Shown: positions 28,135-36,907, counted from the stretch's first letter. The stretch: 64,000 nucleotides of DNA from Embleya sp045207655 (GCF_045207655.1 NZ_CP108784.1:1612001-1676000); one strand, 5' to 3'. Notes: generated from the sequence alone by a model not told the origin. Numbers and translations are program-made.

Positions 28135-28197
28135 TTTGGTCTTCGGCCGCGCTCGGTCACCGGGCGCGTTTCGTCACCGGCTCACGCGCGTGCGGGC

Positions 28198-28947
28198 TCA
28201 GACCTCGCGCAGGATCGGGCGGTCGCCGGTCAGATCCAGGCGCGCGAACGTCGCCGTCTCCGGGTGGTCGCCGACGCCTCGGTCGTAGTACGGCTCGTCC
28301 GCGTCGGGACGGCGTACGCCGATCGTCCACCAGCCCGCCTCGCGCGCCGCGTCCAGTTCCTCGACCAGGTCGGACAGGAAGACCAGCCGCTCTGCTCGCG
28401 GTTCGCCGATCATCTCCGCGATCGTGCGGTAGGACTCGGCCACCCGCTTGGGGCCCGCGTTCTCGGTGTCGAAGTGACCGGAGAACAGCGGCAACAACGA
28501 ACCCTCCGGCGAACTGCCGAACCACGCGCGCTGCGCGGCGACCGAGCCGGACGAGAAGATGTACAACCGGTGCCCCGCCGCGTGCCACGCGCGCAGCGCC
28601 GGGATGGCGTCCGGGTAGAAGTGCGAGGTCAGTTCGCCGGACGCGAAGCCCTCGGCCCAGATCAGGCCCTGGAGGGACTTGAGCGGGGTGACCTTCTCGT
28701 CCCGGTCCAGCCAGCCTTCGAGCGCTTCGACGATGCGCTTGGTGTCCGCGTCCGGTTCGCCGATCAGCGCCCGCACGCCCTCGGCCGCGCGCACGACGTC
28801 CGGGTGGTCGCCGTGTTCGTCGAGCCAACGCGCGAAGTGCGTGCGGGAGTACGGGTAGAGCTGCTCGGTGATGAAGCCGGTGGCGCTGGTGGTGCCCTCG
28901 ATGTCGACGACGACCTTCAGCGGGGCGGTGGTGGTGCCGTCGCTCAC
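28198..28947 (-). CDS. mtnC: Acireductone synthase (enolase-phosphatase E1)
   Basis: A 249-residue HAD-superfamily enzyme. The nucleophile motif is DIEGTTSATGF with Asp15 and the E1-specific Glu17. Motif II is FSSGSVAAQR and the later FLSDLVEELDAAREAGW is motif III. It enolises and dephosphorylates the diketo-methylthiopentyl phosphate made by MtnB, yielding acireductone for MtnD. The GTG start overlaps the mtnD stop by 4 bases (GTGA), so the last two salvage enzymes are translationally coupled. Confidence 0.95.
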   Translation of the reverse strand: MSDGTTTAPLKVVVDIEGTTSATGFITEQLYPYSRTHFARWLDEHGDHPDVVRAAEGVRALIGEPDADTKRIVEALEGWLDRDEKVTPLKSLQGLIWAEGFASGELTSHFYPDAIPALRAWHAAGHRLYIFSSGSVAAQRAWFGSSPEGSLLPLFSGHFDTENAGPKRVAESYRTIAEMIGEPRAERLVFLSDLVEELDAAREAGWWTIGVRRPDADEPYYDRGVGDHPETATFARLDLTGDRPILREV

Positions 28948-29525
28948 GCCGCGTACCCCGCCCAGATCTCGTCGAAGTCCGGGAAGCGGGAGGAGATCGG
29001 GTCGCCGGTGAAGTCGCCGATCCAGCCGTCCTCGTCGTGGAAGAACCGGATCGCGGCGACCGAGGGCTCGACGCCCATGTCGAACCAGTGGGTGATGCCC
29101 TTGGGCACCGAGAGCAGGTCGCCCGCCTCGCACAGCACGGCGTGCACCCGACCGGCGATGTGCAGGTAGAAGATGCCCGCACCCTCGACGAAGAAGCGCA
29201 CCTCGTCGTCGTCGTGCGTGTGCTCGGTGAGGAACTTGGCACGCGCCCCGGCGGCCTTGGCCGGCCACTCCGGGTCGTCCGAGGGCTGGAGGCGGATCAC
29301 GTCGACCTGGATGTAGCCCTCGGCGGCGGTGATCCGGTCCACCTCGGTCCGGTACGCCGCGATCACCTCGTCCTGGGTCGCGCCGTCGGGCAACGCGACA
29401 TCGGCTGTCCAGCGCTCGAAGCGCACGCCGATCGGCTCCAGGGCACGCGCGATCTCGGCCGGGTCAGAGGTACGCAGAATCGGCGCGGCGGCGTCGGTCT
29501 CGGGCCAGACGGTCAGCAAGGACAT
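28944..29525 (-). CDS. mtnD: Acireductone dioxygenase
   Basis: A 193-residue cupin. The three-His-one-Glu metal site is evident: His102, His104 and Glu108 in EHTHDDDEVRFF, and His146 in PKGITHWFDMG. With Fe2+ it converts acireductone and O2 to formate and the 2-keto acid of methionine. With Ni2+ the same fold gives the off-pathway products. CAAGGAGGGAC is an excellent ribosome-binding site just upstream of the ATG. It leads the mtnDC pair. Confidence 0.96.
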   Translation of the reverse strand: MSLLTVWPETDAAAPILRTSDPAEIARALEPIGVRFERWTADVALPDGATQDEVIAAYRTEVDRITAAEGYIQVDVIRLQPSDDPEWPAKAAGARAKFLTEHTHDDDEVRFFVEGAGIFYLHIAGRVHAVLCEAGDLLSVPKGITHWFDMGVEPSVAAIRFFHDEDGWIGDFTGDPISSRFPDFDEIWAGYAA

Positions 29526-30044
29526 GGCGTCCCTCCTTGGCTACTGAATCGGGGCGGACTCCCCGAGCGATCGGTCCCCGTTCGCGATCGGTCGCGGAGG
29601 CGATCGTGGACCGATCCCAAAACTACCGTCTCGACCCGTTCCGACCGAGAGCGCGGTCACCCTCCGAGACGGCGTCGCCGGCCCGGGCGGGCGTCACGTC
29701 CGAATAACGAACGCGATCGGTCGCCGACCGCGTCGAGCACGCCTGCCACCTCGGGTATCCGGCAAGTCGGACACCAGTCGTTATCGATTCGTGACAATCG
29801 ACGTCCGAGGCTACGGGGAGATCACGAATCGGGCATTCGGGTTTGCTCGGGCTCTTTGTCGACCGCTTCCGGATCGGCCTAGGGTCGCCACTTCGCACCA
29901 CCGGGTCCCGACAGCTTCCGGGCGCCGACTCCCGACCGTTCTGGGGCATTCGCGCCGACGGCTTTCGGGGGCCGGGGCTCGACAACTTCGGTCGACGGCC
30001 GCGGCGGGGCGTGACCTGTCCCCTGCGGAAGGAGCTGACCGCGT
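29526..30044. other. Divergent intergenic region between mtnD and ehuB
   Basis: These 519 bases hold no supported gene. The mtnD leader side contains GATCGGTCC (29569-29577) and GGACCGATC (29608-29616), a 9-bp inverted pair with further CGATCG elements between, and a possible -10 TAGTTT on the reverse strand (29620-29625). GGAAGGAG near 30028 serves ehuB. No SAM-riboswitch-like architecture was recognised. Confidence 0.5.
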
Positions 30045-30992
30045 TTGCGTGCCGCCGATGCGAGACCCCGACCCGGTCCCGGAATATCCCGGCGCGGCCT
30101 GCTGCGCGGCGCCGGCGCCGTCGGCCTGGCGGTGGCCGCGGCCGGCACCGCCGCCGCGACCACCGGCTGCAGCCGGGTGGACCTGAACGACGAACCGGAC
30201 GGCGGTACGTTGCTGCACCGGCTGCGCGAGCGCGGTTCGGTACGCATCGGCTTCGCCAACGAGGCGCCCTACAGCTTCCTCGACAAGGACGCCGAACTCA
30301 CGGGCGAGGCAGCCGAGGTGGCCGATGCGGTCTTCGATCGCCTGGGCGTGCGCCGGATCGAACCGGTGCCCTCCGACTTCGGTGCGTTGATCCCGGGTCT
30401 GCGTGCGGGCCTGTTCGACATCGTCGGCGCCGGAATGTCCATCACTCCCACGCGGTGCGCGCAAGTGTTGTTCACCGACCCCGAGTTCGATGCCGCCGAG
30501 GCCTTCCTGGTGCCGAAGGGCAACCCGCGACGGCTGGCCACCATGGCCGATGTGGCCGCGAACTCGAACGTGCGGCTGGGCGTCCTGCTCGGTGCGGTCG
30601 AGGCGGACGTGGCCGAGCGAAGCGGCGTACCCGGCGCCCGGATCACCCGGTTCGCCGACCAGCCGAGCGCCTTCGACGGGATGATCGGCGGCCGGGTGGA
30701 CGCGGTCGCGCTCACCTCGATCTCGCTGAACTGGGGCCTGCGCCAACGGGCACACGCCGACCTGGAGGTCACCGCTCCGTATCGGCCGGTCGTCGACGGC
30801 CGACCGATCACGGCGGCCGCGGGCGCGTTCGCGGTGACGCCCGATCAGACGGACTTCGTCGCGGCCTTCAACCGGGAACTGCACACGCTTCGAGACAGCG
30901 GCGAACTCCTGCGCATGCAAAGGCCATTCGGCTTCACCGAAGCCGATGTACCGGCCCCGGAGCTGACCGCACAGCGGGTGTGTGCGACATGA
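30045..30992 (+). CDS. ehuB: Ectoine/hydroxyectoine ABC transporter substrate-binding protein
   Basis: A 315-residue type-3 periplasmic binding protein with a Tat-type lipoprotein signal (SRRGLLRGAGAVG, then TTGC). Diagnostic EhuB-like stretches are RIGFANEAPYSFLDKDAELTGEAAEVA, DFGALIPGLRAGLFDIVGAGMSITPTRC and RPFGFTEADVPAPEL. It captures compatible solutes outside the membrane for EhuC/D/A. The start is a TTG at 30045 with GGAAGGAG 9 bases before it. Later in-frame starts would cut into the twin-arginine signal. A glutamate-type ligand is a less likely alternative. Confidence 0.88.
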   Translation: MRAADARPRPGPGISRRGLLRGAGAVGLAVAAAGTAAATTGCSRVDLNDEPDGGTLLHRLRERGSVRIGFANEAPYSFLDKDAELTGEAAEVADAVFDRLGVRRIEPVPSDFGALIPGLRAGLFDIVGAGMSITPTRCAQVLFTDPEFDAAEAFLVPKGNPRRLATMADVAANSNVRLGVLLGAVEADVAERSGVPGARITRFADQPSAFDGMIGGRVDAVALTSISLNWGLRQRAHADLEVTAPYRPVVDGRPITAAAGAFAVTPDQTDFVAAFNRELHTLRDSGELLRMQRPFGFTEADVPAPELTAQRVCAT

Positions 30993-31057
30993 GCGACGGC
31001 AACCGCGCCGACCTGCGCAGGCCACCCGCCCGTCCCCGAATGGAGGTCGCCGGATGA
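30989..31057 (+). CDS. 22-codon ORF bridging ehuB and ehuC
   Basis: ATG at 30989 overlaps the ehuB stop (ATGA). The ORF runs 22 codons and its own TGA overlaps the ehuC ATG (ATGA at 31054). The peptide is basic, starting MSDGNRADLRR and ending RMEVAG, and has no family. Exact fit at both ends suggests it carries translating ribosomes from ehuB into ehuC, although ehuC also has its own GGAGG. Confidence 0.45.
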   Translation: MSDGNRADLRRPPARPRMEVAG

Positions 31058-31752
31058 CGTCCGGGCAACTCGAACTGTTGCTCCACGGTGCGCTGAACAC
31101 CGTCTACCTCACCTTGGGTGGCGGGGCGCTCGGCCTGGCCCTGGCGCTGGCCGCCGGGCTGGCCCGATGCAGCGAGCATCGGCTGCCCCGGTGGATCGGG
31201 GCATGCTACGTGGAGATCTTCCGCGGCCTGCCGACCCTGGTGCTGGCCTTCTGGTTCGTCTTCGTGGTCCCGGCCCTGGGTTGGCAGTTGAACCCGATGT
31301 GGGCCGGCATGCTGGCGCTCGGCCTGAACATCGGCGCGTATGCCGCCGAGGTGGTGCGCGGCGCGATCCGGGCGGTGCCGGCCGCACAGATCGAGGCCGC
31401 GATCGCCCTCAACTTCACCCGCACCCAGCGGATCGCACGGGTGCTGCTGCCCCAGGCCTACCGGGCCATGCTCCCGCCGCTGGGCAACAACCTGATCGAG
31501 TTGCTCAAGATGTCCGCTGTGGTGTCCATCGTGTCGATCCCGGACCTGACCTTCAACGCCCAGCTCATCCGGATGTCCTCGGGTGAGACCACCCTGGTGT
31601 TCACCGGCCTGCTGTTCGGCTACGCGCTGATCGCCCTGGTACTGATCACGCTGATCCGCGCGCTGGAACGGCGCGCCGTGCGCTCGCTCGGCCGAACACC
31701 GGAGCCCGGACCGCTGCAACGACTGCTGCGGCGCGCGGAGGTGGCCCGATGA
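31054..31752 (+). CDS. ehuC: Ectoine/hydroxyectoine ABC transporter permease EhuC
   Basis: A 232-residue HisM/GlnP-type permease with about five membrane helices. It contains the coupling-helix (EAA) region VPAAQIEAAIALNFTRTQRIARVLLPQAYRAMLPPLGNN, and EIFRGLPTLVLAFW, typical of polar amino acid importers. Order B-C-D-A matches known ehu operons. GGAGG precedes the ATG by 8 bases. The stop overlaps ehuD by 4 bases (ATGA). Confidence 0.88.
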   Translation: MTSGQLELLLHGALNTVYLTLGGGALGLALALAAGLARCSEHRLPRWIGACYVEIFRGLPTLVLAFWFVFVVPALGWQLNPMWAGMLALGLNIGAYAAEVVRGAIRAVPAAQIEAAIALNFTRTQRIARVLLPQAYRAMLPPLGNNLIELLKMSAVVSIVSIPDLTFNAQLIRMSSGETTLVFTGLLFGYALIALVLITLIRALERRAVRSLGRTPEPGPLQRLLRRAEVAR

Positions 31753-32411
31753 GTTGGGATTGGGACTACGCGTGGGACATCGTCCCGGATCTGTGGTCCG
31801 GCATGCTGGTCGCGCTCCAGGCCACCCTGTACGGCTACGTGTTGGCGCTCGTACTGGGCCTGGTGTTCGCGCTGTTGCGGCGCAGCCCCACCCGTTGGGT
31901 ATCCGTACCGGTCGCGCTGATCTGCGAACTGATCCGCTGTACGCCGCTGTTGGTGCAGTTGTTCTTCATGTTCTACGTGCTGCCCACGATCGGGATCGAC
32001 TGGGCGCCGCTGACCGTGGGCGCGTTGACCCTGGGCATCCACTACGCGACCTACGTGTCCGAGGTGTACCGCGCGGGCATCGAGGGCGTGCCGGTCGGCC
32101 AGTGGGAGGCGGCCGTCGCACTCCACCTGCCGCGCCGGCGGGTGTGGACGTCGGTGATCCTGCCGCAGGCGGTGCCGCGGGTGTTGCCCGCGTTGGGCAA
32201 CTACCTGCTCTCGATGTTCAAGGACACGCCGCAGTTGATCGCGATCACCGTGGTGGAGGTGTTCTCCACCGCCCGGGAACTCAACGCGGAGACCTTCCGC
32301 ACGCTGGAGCCGTTCACCGTCGCCGGCGTCTTCTATCTCGTCGTCACGCTGGTGATGTCCGCGCTGTTGCGGCTGGTCGAGCGGCGGTTCGGGCGAGTGC
32401 GCTCGACCTGA
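31749..32411 (+). CDS. ehuD: Ectoine/hydroxyectoine ABC transporter permease EhuD
   Basis: A 220-residue inner-membrane permease paralogous to EhuC. It begins MSWDWDYAWDIVPDLWSGMLVALQATLYG and contains CELIRCTPLLVQLFFMFYVLP and the coupling-helix region GVPVGQWEAAVALHLPRRRVWTSVILPQAVPRVLPALGN. It forms the heterodimeric channel with EhuC. It overlaps ehuC by 4 bases and is followed after 49 bases by the ATPase gene. Confidence 0.88.
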   Translation: MSWDWDYAWDIVPDLWSGMLVALQATLYGYVLALVLGLVFALLRRSPTRWVSVPVALICELIRCTPLLVQLFFMFYVLPTIGIDWAPLTVGALTLGIHYATYVSEVYRAGIEGVPVGQWEAAVALHLPRRRVWTSVILPQAVPRVLPALGNYLLSMFKDTPQLIAITVVEVFSTARELNAETFRTLEPFTVAGVFYLVVTLVMSALLRLVERRFGRVRST

Positions 32412-32460
32412 CGCCGCACGCCCGCACGGACCACCCGGCTCGACGTTGGAGGAACACACG

Positions 32461-33282
32461 ATGACCCAGACCCAGACCCCGCCGACGCCCTCCACGGACC
32501 CGGTACCGCCCACCGACCTGATCACCTTCGAGGGGGTCGGCAAGCGCTTCGGCGACAACGTGGTGCTCGACGACCTGTCGTTCGGCGTGCGCGCCGGCGA
32601 GCGGGTCACCCTGATCGGGCCCAGCGGTTCCGGCAAGACCACCATCCTGCGGATGTTGATGACGCTGGCCCGGCCGGACACCGGCGTGATCGAGGTGGGC
32701 GGCGAACCGCTGTTCCACAAACGCCGCGAGGGTGGCCTGGTGCCCGCCTCGGAGCGGCACATCCGGGCCATGCGCAGTCGGATCACCATGGTCTTCCAAC
32801 AGTTCAACCTGTTCCCGAACATGCGGGTGCTGCGCAACGTCACCGAGGCGCCGATCCGGGTGCACGGCGTCCCGAAGGAGGAGGCCGAGGCCCGCGCCGC
32901 CGACCTGCTCGAACTGGTCGGCCTGCGCGACAAGTTGTCCGCCTATCCGGCCCAACTCTCCGGCGGCCAGCAACAACGGGTGGCGATCGCACGGGCGTTG
33001 GCGGTCGAGCCGGACATCCTCCTGCTCGACGAGGTCACCTCCGCACTCGACCCCGAACTCGCCGCCGAGGTCTTGGACGTCCTGCGCGAGGTGGCCCACA
33101 CCACCGACGTCACCATGCTGTGCGTCACCCACGCCATGCGCTTCGCCCGCGACGTCTCCGACCGAGTCCTGATGTTCTGCAACGGCCAAATCATCGAATC
33201 CGGACACCCGGAGTCCCTCCTCACCACCCCCACCCACCCCCGCACCCAACGCTTCCTCAAATCAATCCTCACCGAATCCTGA
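32461..33282 (+). CDS. ehuA: Ectoine/hydroxyectoine ABC transporter ATP-binding protein
   Basis: A 273-residue ABC ATPase of the polar-amino-acid class. Walker A is GPSGSGKTT, the Q-loop is TMVFQQFNLFPNM, the signature is LSGGQQQRVAIARAL, Walker B is ILLLDEVTSALDPE and the switch His is in CVTHAMRFA. It energises EhuBCD. The start at 32461 is set by GGAGGA 9 bases before it. An in-frame TTG at 32446 lies inside that site. Ends the operon. Codons at its 3' end shift towards CC-rich usage as the sequence enters a low-complexity tract. Confidence 0.9.
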   Translation: MTQTQTPPTPSTDPVPPTDLITFEGVGKRFGDNVVLDDLSFGVRAGERVTLIGPSGSGKTTILRMLMTLARPDTGVIEVGGEPLFHKRREGGLVPASERHIRAMRSRITMVFQQFNLFPNMRVLRNVTEAPIRVHGVPKEEAEARAADLLELVGLRDKLSAYPAQLSGGQQQRVAIARALAVEPDILLLDEVTSALDPELAAEVLDVLREVAHTTDVTMLCVTHAMRFARDVSDRVLMFCNGQIIESGHPESLLTTPTHPRTQRFLKSILTES

Positions 33283-33299
33283 CCCCCACCCCAACCAAA

Positions 33300-33695
33300 C
33301 CACGAGCGCCCCAGCACGGCGGGCGGAGCAGCGCAGCGGACAAGCTCGGCGCGGCAGGCGGGCCGCCGCAGCGGGGAGGCGGCGCAACGGACGAGGGCCG
33401 GCACGGCAAGCGGCGCGGCGGGTGGGCCGGCACGGCGGGGAGGCGGCGCAACGGACGAGGGCCGGCACGGCAAGCGGCACGGCAGGCGGGCCGGCACGGC
33501 GGGCGGCCAGGCACGGCAAGCGGCGCGGCACGGCGGGCCGCACGGCGGGCGGGCCGCACGGCAGGTGAGTCGGCACGGCAGGTGAGTCGGCACGGCGGGC
33601 CGGCCGGCGCAGCGGGCGAGGCGGCACAGCGGGCGAGGGCCGGCGCGGCAGGGGGCGCGGCGGCGGGCGAGCCGTCGCGGCGAGCAGCAAGCGAG
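33300..33695. repeat. Low-complexity CGGCACGGC-type repeat tract
   Basis: About 400 bases of degenerate, closely related short units (CGGCACGGCGGGC, GGCAAGCGGC, GGAGGCGGCGCAACGG) after the ehu operon. No frame shows normal codon use. Some segments recur exactly, for example GGAGGCGGCGCAACGGACGA near 33377 and 33439, pointing to slippage or unequal recombination. Confidence 0.7.
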
Positions 33696-33699
33696 CGCG

Positions 33700-33966
33700 A
33701 CCCATCCAGCCCGTCCGGCGTTTGAGGACAACCAGGCCGGAGGCCGGCCTCCACCAGCGACGCACGCACAGCGCACGCACGAACCGCAGCCACGCCTCAA
33801 ACGCCCACCCAACCAATCCAGCCCGTCCGGCGCTTGAGGACAACCGGGCCGAAGGCCGGCCTCCACAACCGACCCACACAGCGCACGAGCGCACGCGCAC
33901 ACGAACCGCAGCGAACCCCCGAAAGTCCACCCAACCCATCCAGCCCGTCCGGCGTTTGAGGACAAC
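33700..33966 (+). repeat. Three spaced copies of the CCGTCCGGCGTTTGAGGAC repeat
   Basis: Core copies start at 33711, 33823 (one base variant, GCGCTTGAGG) and 33945. The DNA between them is itself repeated: each unit continues ACAACC, a GCCGGAGGCCGGCC-like inverted repeat, then CACGAACCGCAGC-like sequence. The larger unit is thus about 112-122 bases. Same core as at 14.7-14.9 kb. The block ends just before the LuxR gene. Confidence 0.85.
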
Positions 33967-34009
33967 CACGCCGGAGCCCACGTGCGCATCGGGGCCAACC
34001 ACCCCCGGG

Positions 34010-34846
34010 CTACGGCAAGAAGCCCCCCGCGCGCGCCGCAACCACCGCTTCGACGCGGTTGTGCGCCCCCAACTTCCGCATCGCCGACCGCAGATAACTC
34101 TTCACCGTCTCCGGCCCCAGCACCAGCGCCCGCGCCACCTCCGCGTTGGTCCGCCCCACCGCGACCTGAGCCAGCACATCCGTCTCACGAGGCGTCAGCC
34201 GCACTCCCCGCGCCGCTCCACCGGACGCACTCGCGGCCGTCCGCGCCAGCCTCCCGCACACCTCCCGCAACCGCTCCCCCAGCCCCGGATCGCTCGCGAC
34301 CCCCGCCAGCGCCAGCAGATCGGCGTGCGCCAACCGGATCTCCAACGCCGCCCACCCCGGCAACTCCGCCGCCCGCGCCATGCGTTGCTCGACCTCGCGG
34401 GCCACCGCGATCTCGTGCCCGGCGTCCCGCGCCGCGTCGCAGGCCGACGTCAGGATCCCGTCCCCGAAGTCGGACGGCCGCCGCAGCGCCCCGTACAGCA
34501 CCGCCGCCACCCCGCGCCCCGCGAGCACCGGCACCGCGAACACCGCGCGCACCCCCTCCGTGGTGACCGCCCGGTCGTACTCGTGGCTGATCGCCGATGC
34601 CGCGACGTAGTCGACCACCCGGACCGGCCGCCGCGTGGTGATCGCCTTGCCGCCCACGCCGGTCCCCGCCACCACCGTCAGTCCCGACAACACGCGCGTC
34701 GAGGTTCCGCTCAGATACGAGATCACCAGCCGATCCCCCGCATCGGGACACGGCCCGGCGAACGCGACGTCCACCCCGGTCCGCGCCCGAAACCGCTCGA
34801 CGGCCCGACCCACCGGATCACCGACCGACCCCGCGTATCCGCTCAC
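34010..34846 (-). CDS. GAF-domain LuxR-type transcriptional regulator
   Basis: A 278-residue regulator. Residues ~20-165 resemble a GAF sensor domain (GLTVVAGTGVGGKAITTRRPVRVVDYVA, GVRAVFAVPVLAGRGVAAVLYGALR). Residues ~215-275 form the LuxR HTH (LTPRETDVLAQVAVGRTNAEVARALVLGPETVKSYLRSAMRKLGAHNRVEAV). No receiver domain is present. The GTG start at 34846 follows GGAGGAG. It is divergent from the acyl-CoA ligase gene 372 bases away and probably regulates it in response to a small molecule. Confidence 0.88.
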   Translation of the reverse strand: MSGYAGSVGDPVGRAVERFRARTGVDVAFAGPCPDAGDRLVISYLSGTSTRVLSGLTVVAGTGVGGKAITTRRPVRVVDYVAASAISHEYDRAVTTEGVRAVFAVPVLAGRGVAAVLYGALRRPSDFGDGILTSACDAARDAGHEIAVAREVEQRMARAAELPGWAALEIRLAHADLLALAGVASDPGLGERLREVCGRLARTAASASGGAARGVRLTPRETDVLAQVAVGRTNAEVARALVLGPETVKSYLRSAMRKLGAHNRVEAVVAARAGGFLP

Positions 34847-35218
34847 GGCTCCTCCATATATCCCGCCACGGACGTTCCGCCCGACCTCGGCGCCCCACCA
34901 CCGGCACCCACCACCGGCGCCCCACGCCCACGCAAGGGCAACGTACTCCCGCCCCCACCCCCACATCACCCCCATTCGGGGGTACTCCGCTCGCCGCCCC
35001 CACCCCCTCCCACCTACCTTCGCGACAGCACCGCCCCACGCCCACAGCACCCCGCACCACCCCACGCCGACGGCACCCCCCGCACCACCCCGGGCCCACG
35101 GCACCAGAGCACCACCACCCCGCCTCGCGCCCACGGCACCACAGCACCACCGCCCCACCACCGCCCCACCCTCGCGCCCACGGCACCCCCCGCATCCCGA
35201 CCAGGCAGGTGACCCGCG
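34847..35218. other. C-rich low-complexity divergent intergenic region
   Basis: These 372 bases are dominated by CCCCACCACC- and CGCCCACGGCACC-type degenerate repeats, the latter recurring several times between 35037 and 35190. No gene is supported. Promoters of the LuxR and ligase genes must lie here. Confidence 0.6.
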
Positions 35219-36907
35219 ATGACCGTTCCCGCGCCGCCCCCACCCCCGCAGTCCCCGGACGACCCGCCGGCCGACACCCGCCTCGCCACCCGCCAGGGCG
35301 AGCGCACGCCGCCGCTCCCGCACGAGACCGTCGGCGCCAACCTGGCCCGGATCGCCGCCACCTACCCCGACCACGACGCCCTCGTCGAGTGCGCGAGCGG
35401 CCGGCGCTGGACGTACGCGGAGTTCGACGCGGCCGTCGACGACCTCGCCCGCGCGCTGATCGGCGTCGGGATCGAGGCCGGCGACCGCATCGGCATCTGG
35501 TCGCCCAACTGCGCCGAGTGGACCCTGGTGCAGTACGCCTCCGCCCGGGTCGGCGCGATCCTGGTCAACCTCAACCCGGCCTACCGTGCGCACGAGATCG
35601 AGTACGCGCTGGCTCAATCCGGCACCAGGCTGCTGGTCGCCGCGTCGCGCGTGAAGACCAGCGACTATCCGGCGATGGTCACCGAGGTCCGCGCCGCCTG
35701 TCCCGACCTGGAACGCGTCGTGCACATCGACACCCCGGACTGGCCCGCCCTGGTCGCCGAGGGCGCCACCGTCTCGATCGACCGGTTGCGCGCCCGCGAG
35801 GCCACGCTGCGCCCCGAGGACGCGATCAACATCCAGTACACCTCGGGCACCACCGGCTTCCCCAAGGGCGCCACGCTCTCCCACCGCAACATCCTGGGCA
35901 ACGGCTTCCTGGTCGCCGAGATCCAGGGCTGGACGGCCGACGACCGGGTGTGCCTGCCGGTGCCCTTCTACCACTGCTTCGGCATGGTGATGGGCAACCT
36001 CGGCGCGACCAGCCACGGCGCGTGCATGGTCGTCCCGGCCGCGCTGTTCGACCCGGCCGCCACGTTGCGCGCCGTGCACGAGGAACGCTGCACGGTCCTG
36101 TACGGCGTGCCGACCATGTTCATCGCCGAGCTCGCCCTGCCCGACTTCGAGGCGGGCAAGTACGACCTCTCCACGCTGCGCACCGGCGTGATGGCGGGCT
36201 CACCGTGCCCGGTCGAGGTGATGCGGCGGGTGATCGACCGGATGGGCATGACCGAGGTGACCATCTGTTACGGCATGACCGAGACCTCACCGGTGTCCAC
36301 CCAGACCCGCCGTGACGACTCGCTGGAGCGCCGCGTGGGCACGGTCGGCCGGGTGCACCCGCATCTGGAGATCAAGGTGGTCGACCCGACCACCGGCGCG
36401 ACCGTCCCGGAGGGCGCCCCCGGCGAGTTCTGTACCCGCGGCTACTCGGTGATGCTCGGCTACTGGCAGGACCCCGACCGCACCGCCGAGGTGATCGACG
36501 CGGACGGCTGGATGCACACCGGCGACCTCGCGACGATGGACGCGGACGGCTACGTGTCGATCGTCGGCCGGATCAAGGACATGGTGATCCGAGGCGGCGA
36601 GAACGTGTACCCGCGCGAGATCGAGGAGTTCCTGTACGGCCACCCGGACATCGAGGACGTCCAGGTCGTCGGCGTGCCCGACGAACGCTTCGGCGAGGAA
36701 CTCATGGCCTGGATCAAACTCCGCCCCGGCGCCCCCGAACCGACCGCGACCCACCTCCGCGAGTTCTGCGCCGGCCGCCTGGCCCACTACAAGATCCCAC
36801 GCTACGTACACCTCGTCGACGCCTTCCCGATGACCGTCACCGGCAAGATCCGCAAGGTGGAAATGCGCGAACGCTCCATCGAACTCCTCGACCGCGAACC
36901 CACCTGA
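35219..36907 (+). CDS. Acyl-CoA synthetase / AMP-dependent ligase
   Basis: A 562-residue ANL-superfamily enzyme. The phosphate-binding loop is NIQYTSGTTGFPKGAT, the adenine motif is CYGMTETSPVST, and the C-terminal hinge and catalytic region is YVSIVGRIKDMVIRGGENVYPREIEEFL with the final Lys in MTVTGKIRKVEMRE. It activates a carboxylic acid, most likely a medium- or long-chain fatty acid, to its CoA ester through the acyl adenylate. The N-terminal ~35 residues are Pro-rich. Chain-length preference cannot be read. Divergent GAF-LuxR regulator upstream. Confidence 0.92.
   Translation: MTVPAPPPPPQSPDDPPADTRLATRQGERTPPLPHETVGANLARIAATYPDHDALVECASGRRWTYAEFDAAVDDLARALIGVGIEAGDRIGIWSPNCAEWTLVQYASARVGAILVNLNPAYRAHEIEYALAQSGTRLLVAASRVKTSDYPAMVTEVRAACPDLERVVHIDTPDWPALVAEGATVSIDRLRAREATLRPEDAINIQYTSGTTGFPKGATLSHRNILGNGFLVAEIQGWTADDRVCLPVPFYHCFGMVMGNLGATSHGACMVVPAALFDPAATLRAVHEERCTVLYGVPTMFIAELALPDFEAGKYDLSTLRTGVMAGSPCPVEVMRRVIDRMGMTEVTICYGMTETSPVSTQTRRDDSLERRVGTVGRVHPHLEIKVVDPTTGATVPEGAPGEFCTRGYSVMLGYWQDPDRTAEVIDADGWMHTGDLATMDADGYVSIVGRIKDMVIRGGENVYPREIEEFLYGHPDIEDVQVVGVPDERFGEELMAWIKLRPGAPEPTATHLREFCAGRLAHYKIPRYVHLVDAFPMTVTGKIRKVEMRERSIELLDREPT

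Noticed and set aside
29526..29640. SAM or other riboswitch in the mtnD leader
   Set aside because: There is a 9-bp long-range inverted pair, but none of the conserved helices or sequence boxes of known SAM riboswitches could be identified by eye.
33300..33966. CRISPR array
   Set aside because: Repeat spacing is over 110 bases, the spacers are themselves repeated, and no cas genes are present.
33283..34009. Protein-coding frames through the low-complexity tract
   Set aside because: They give Ala/Gly/Arg-only products on both strands with no start context and are explained by the short DNA repeats.
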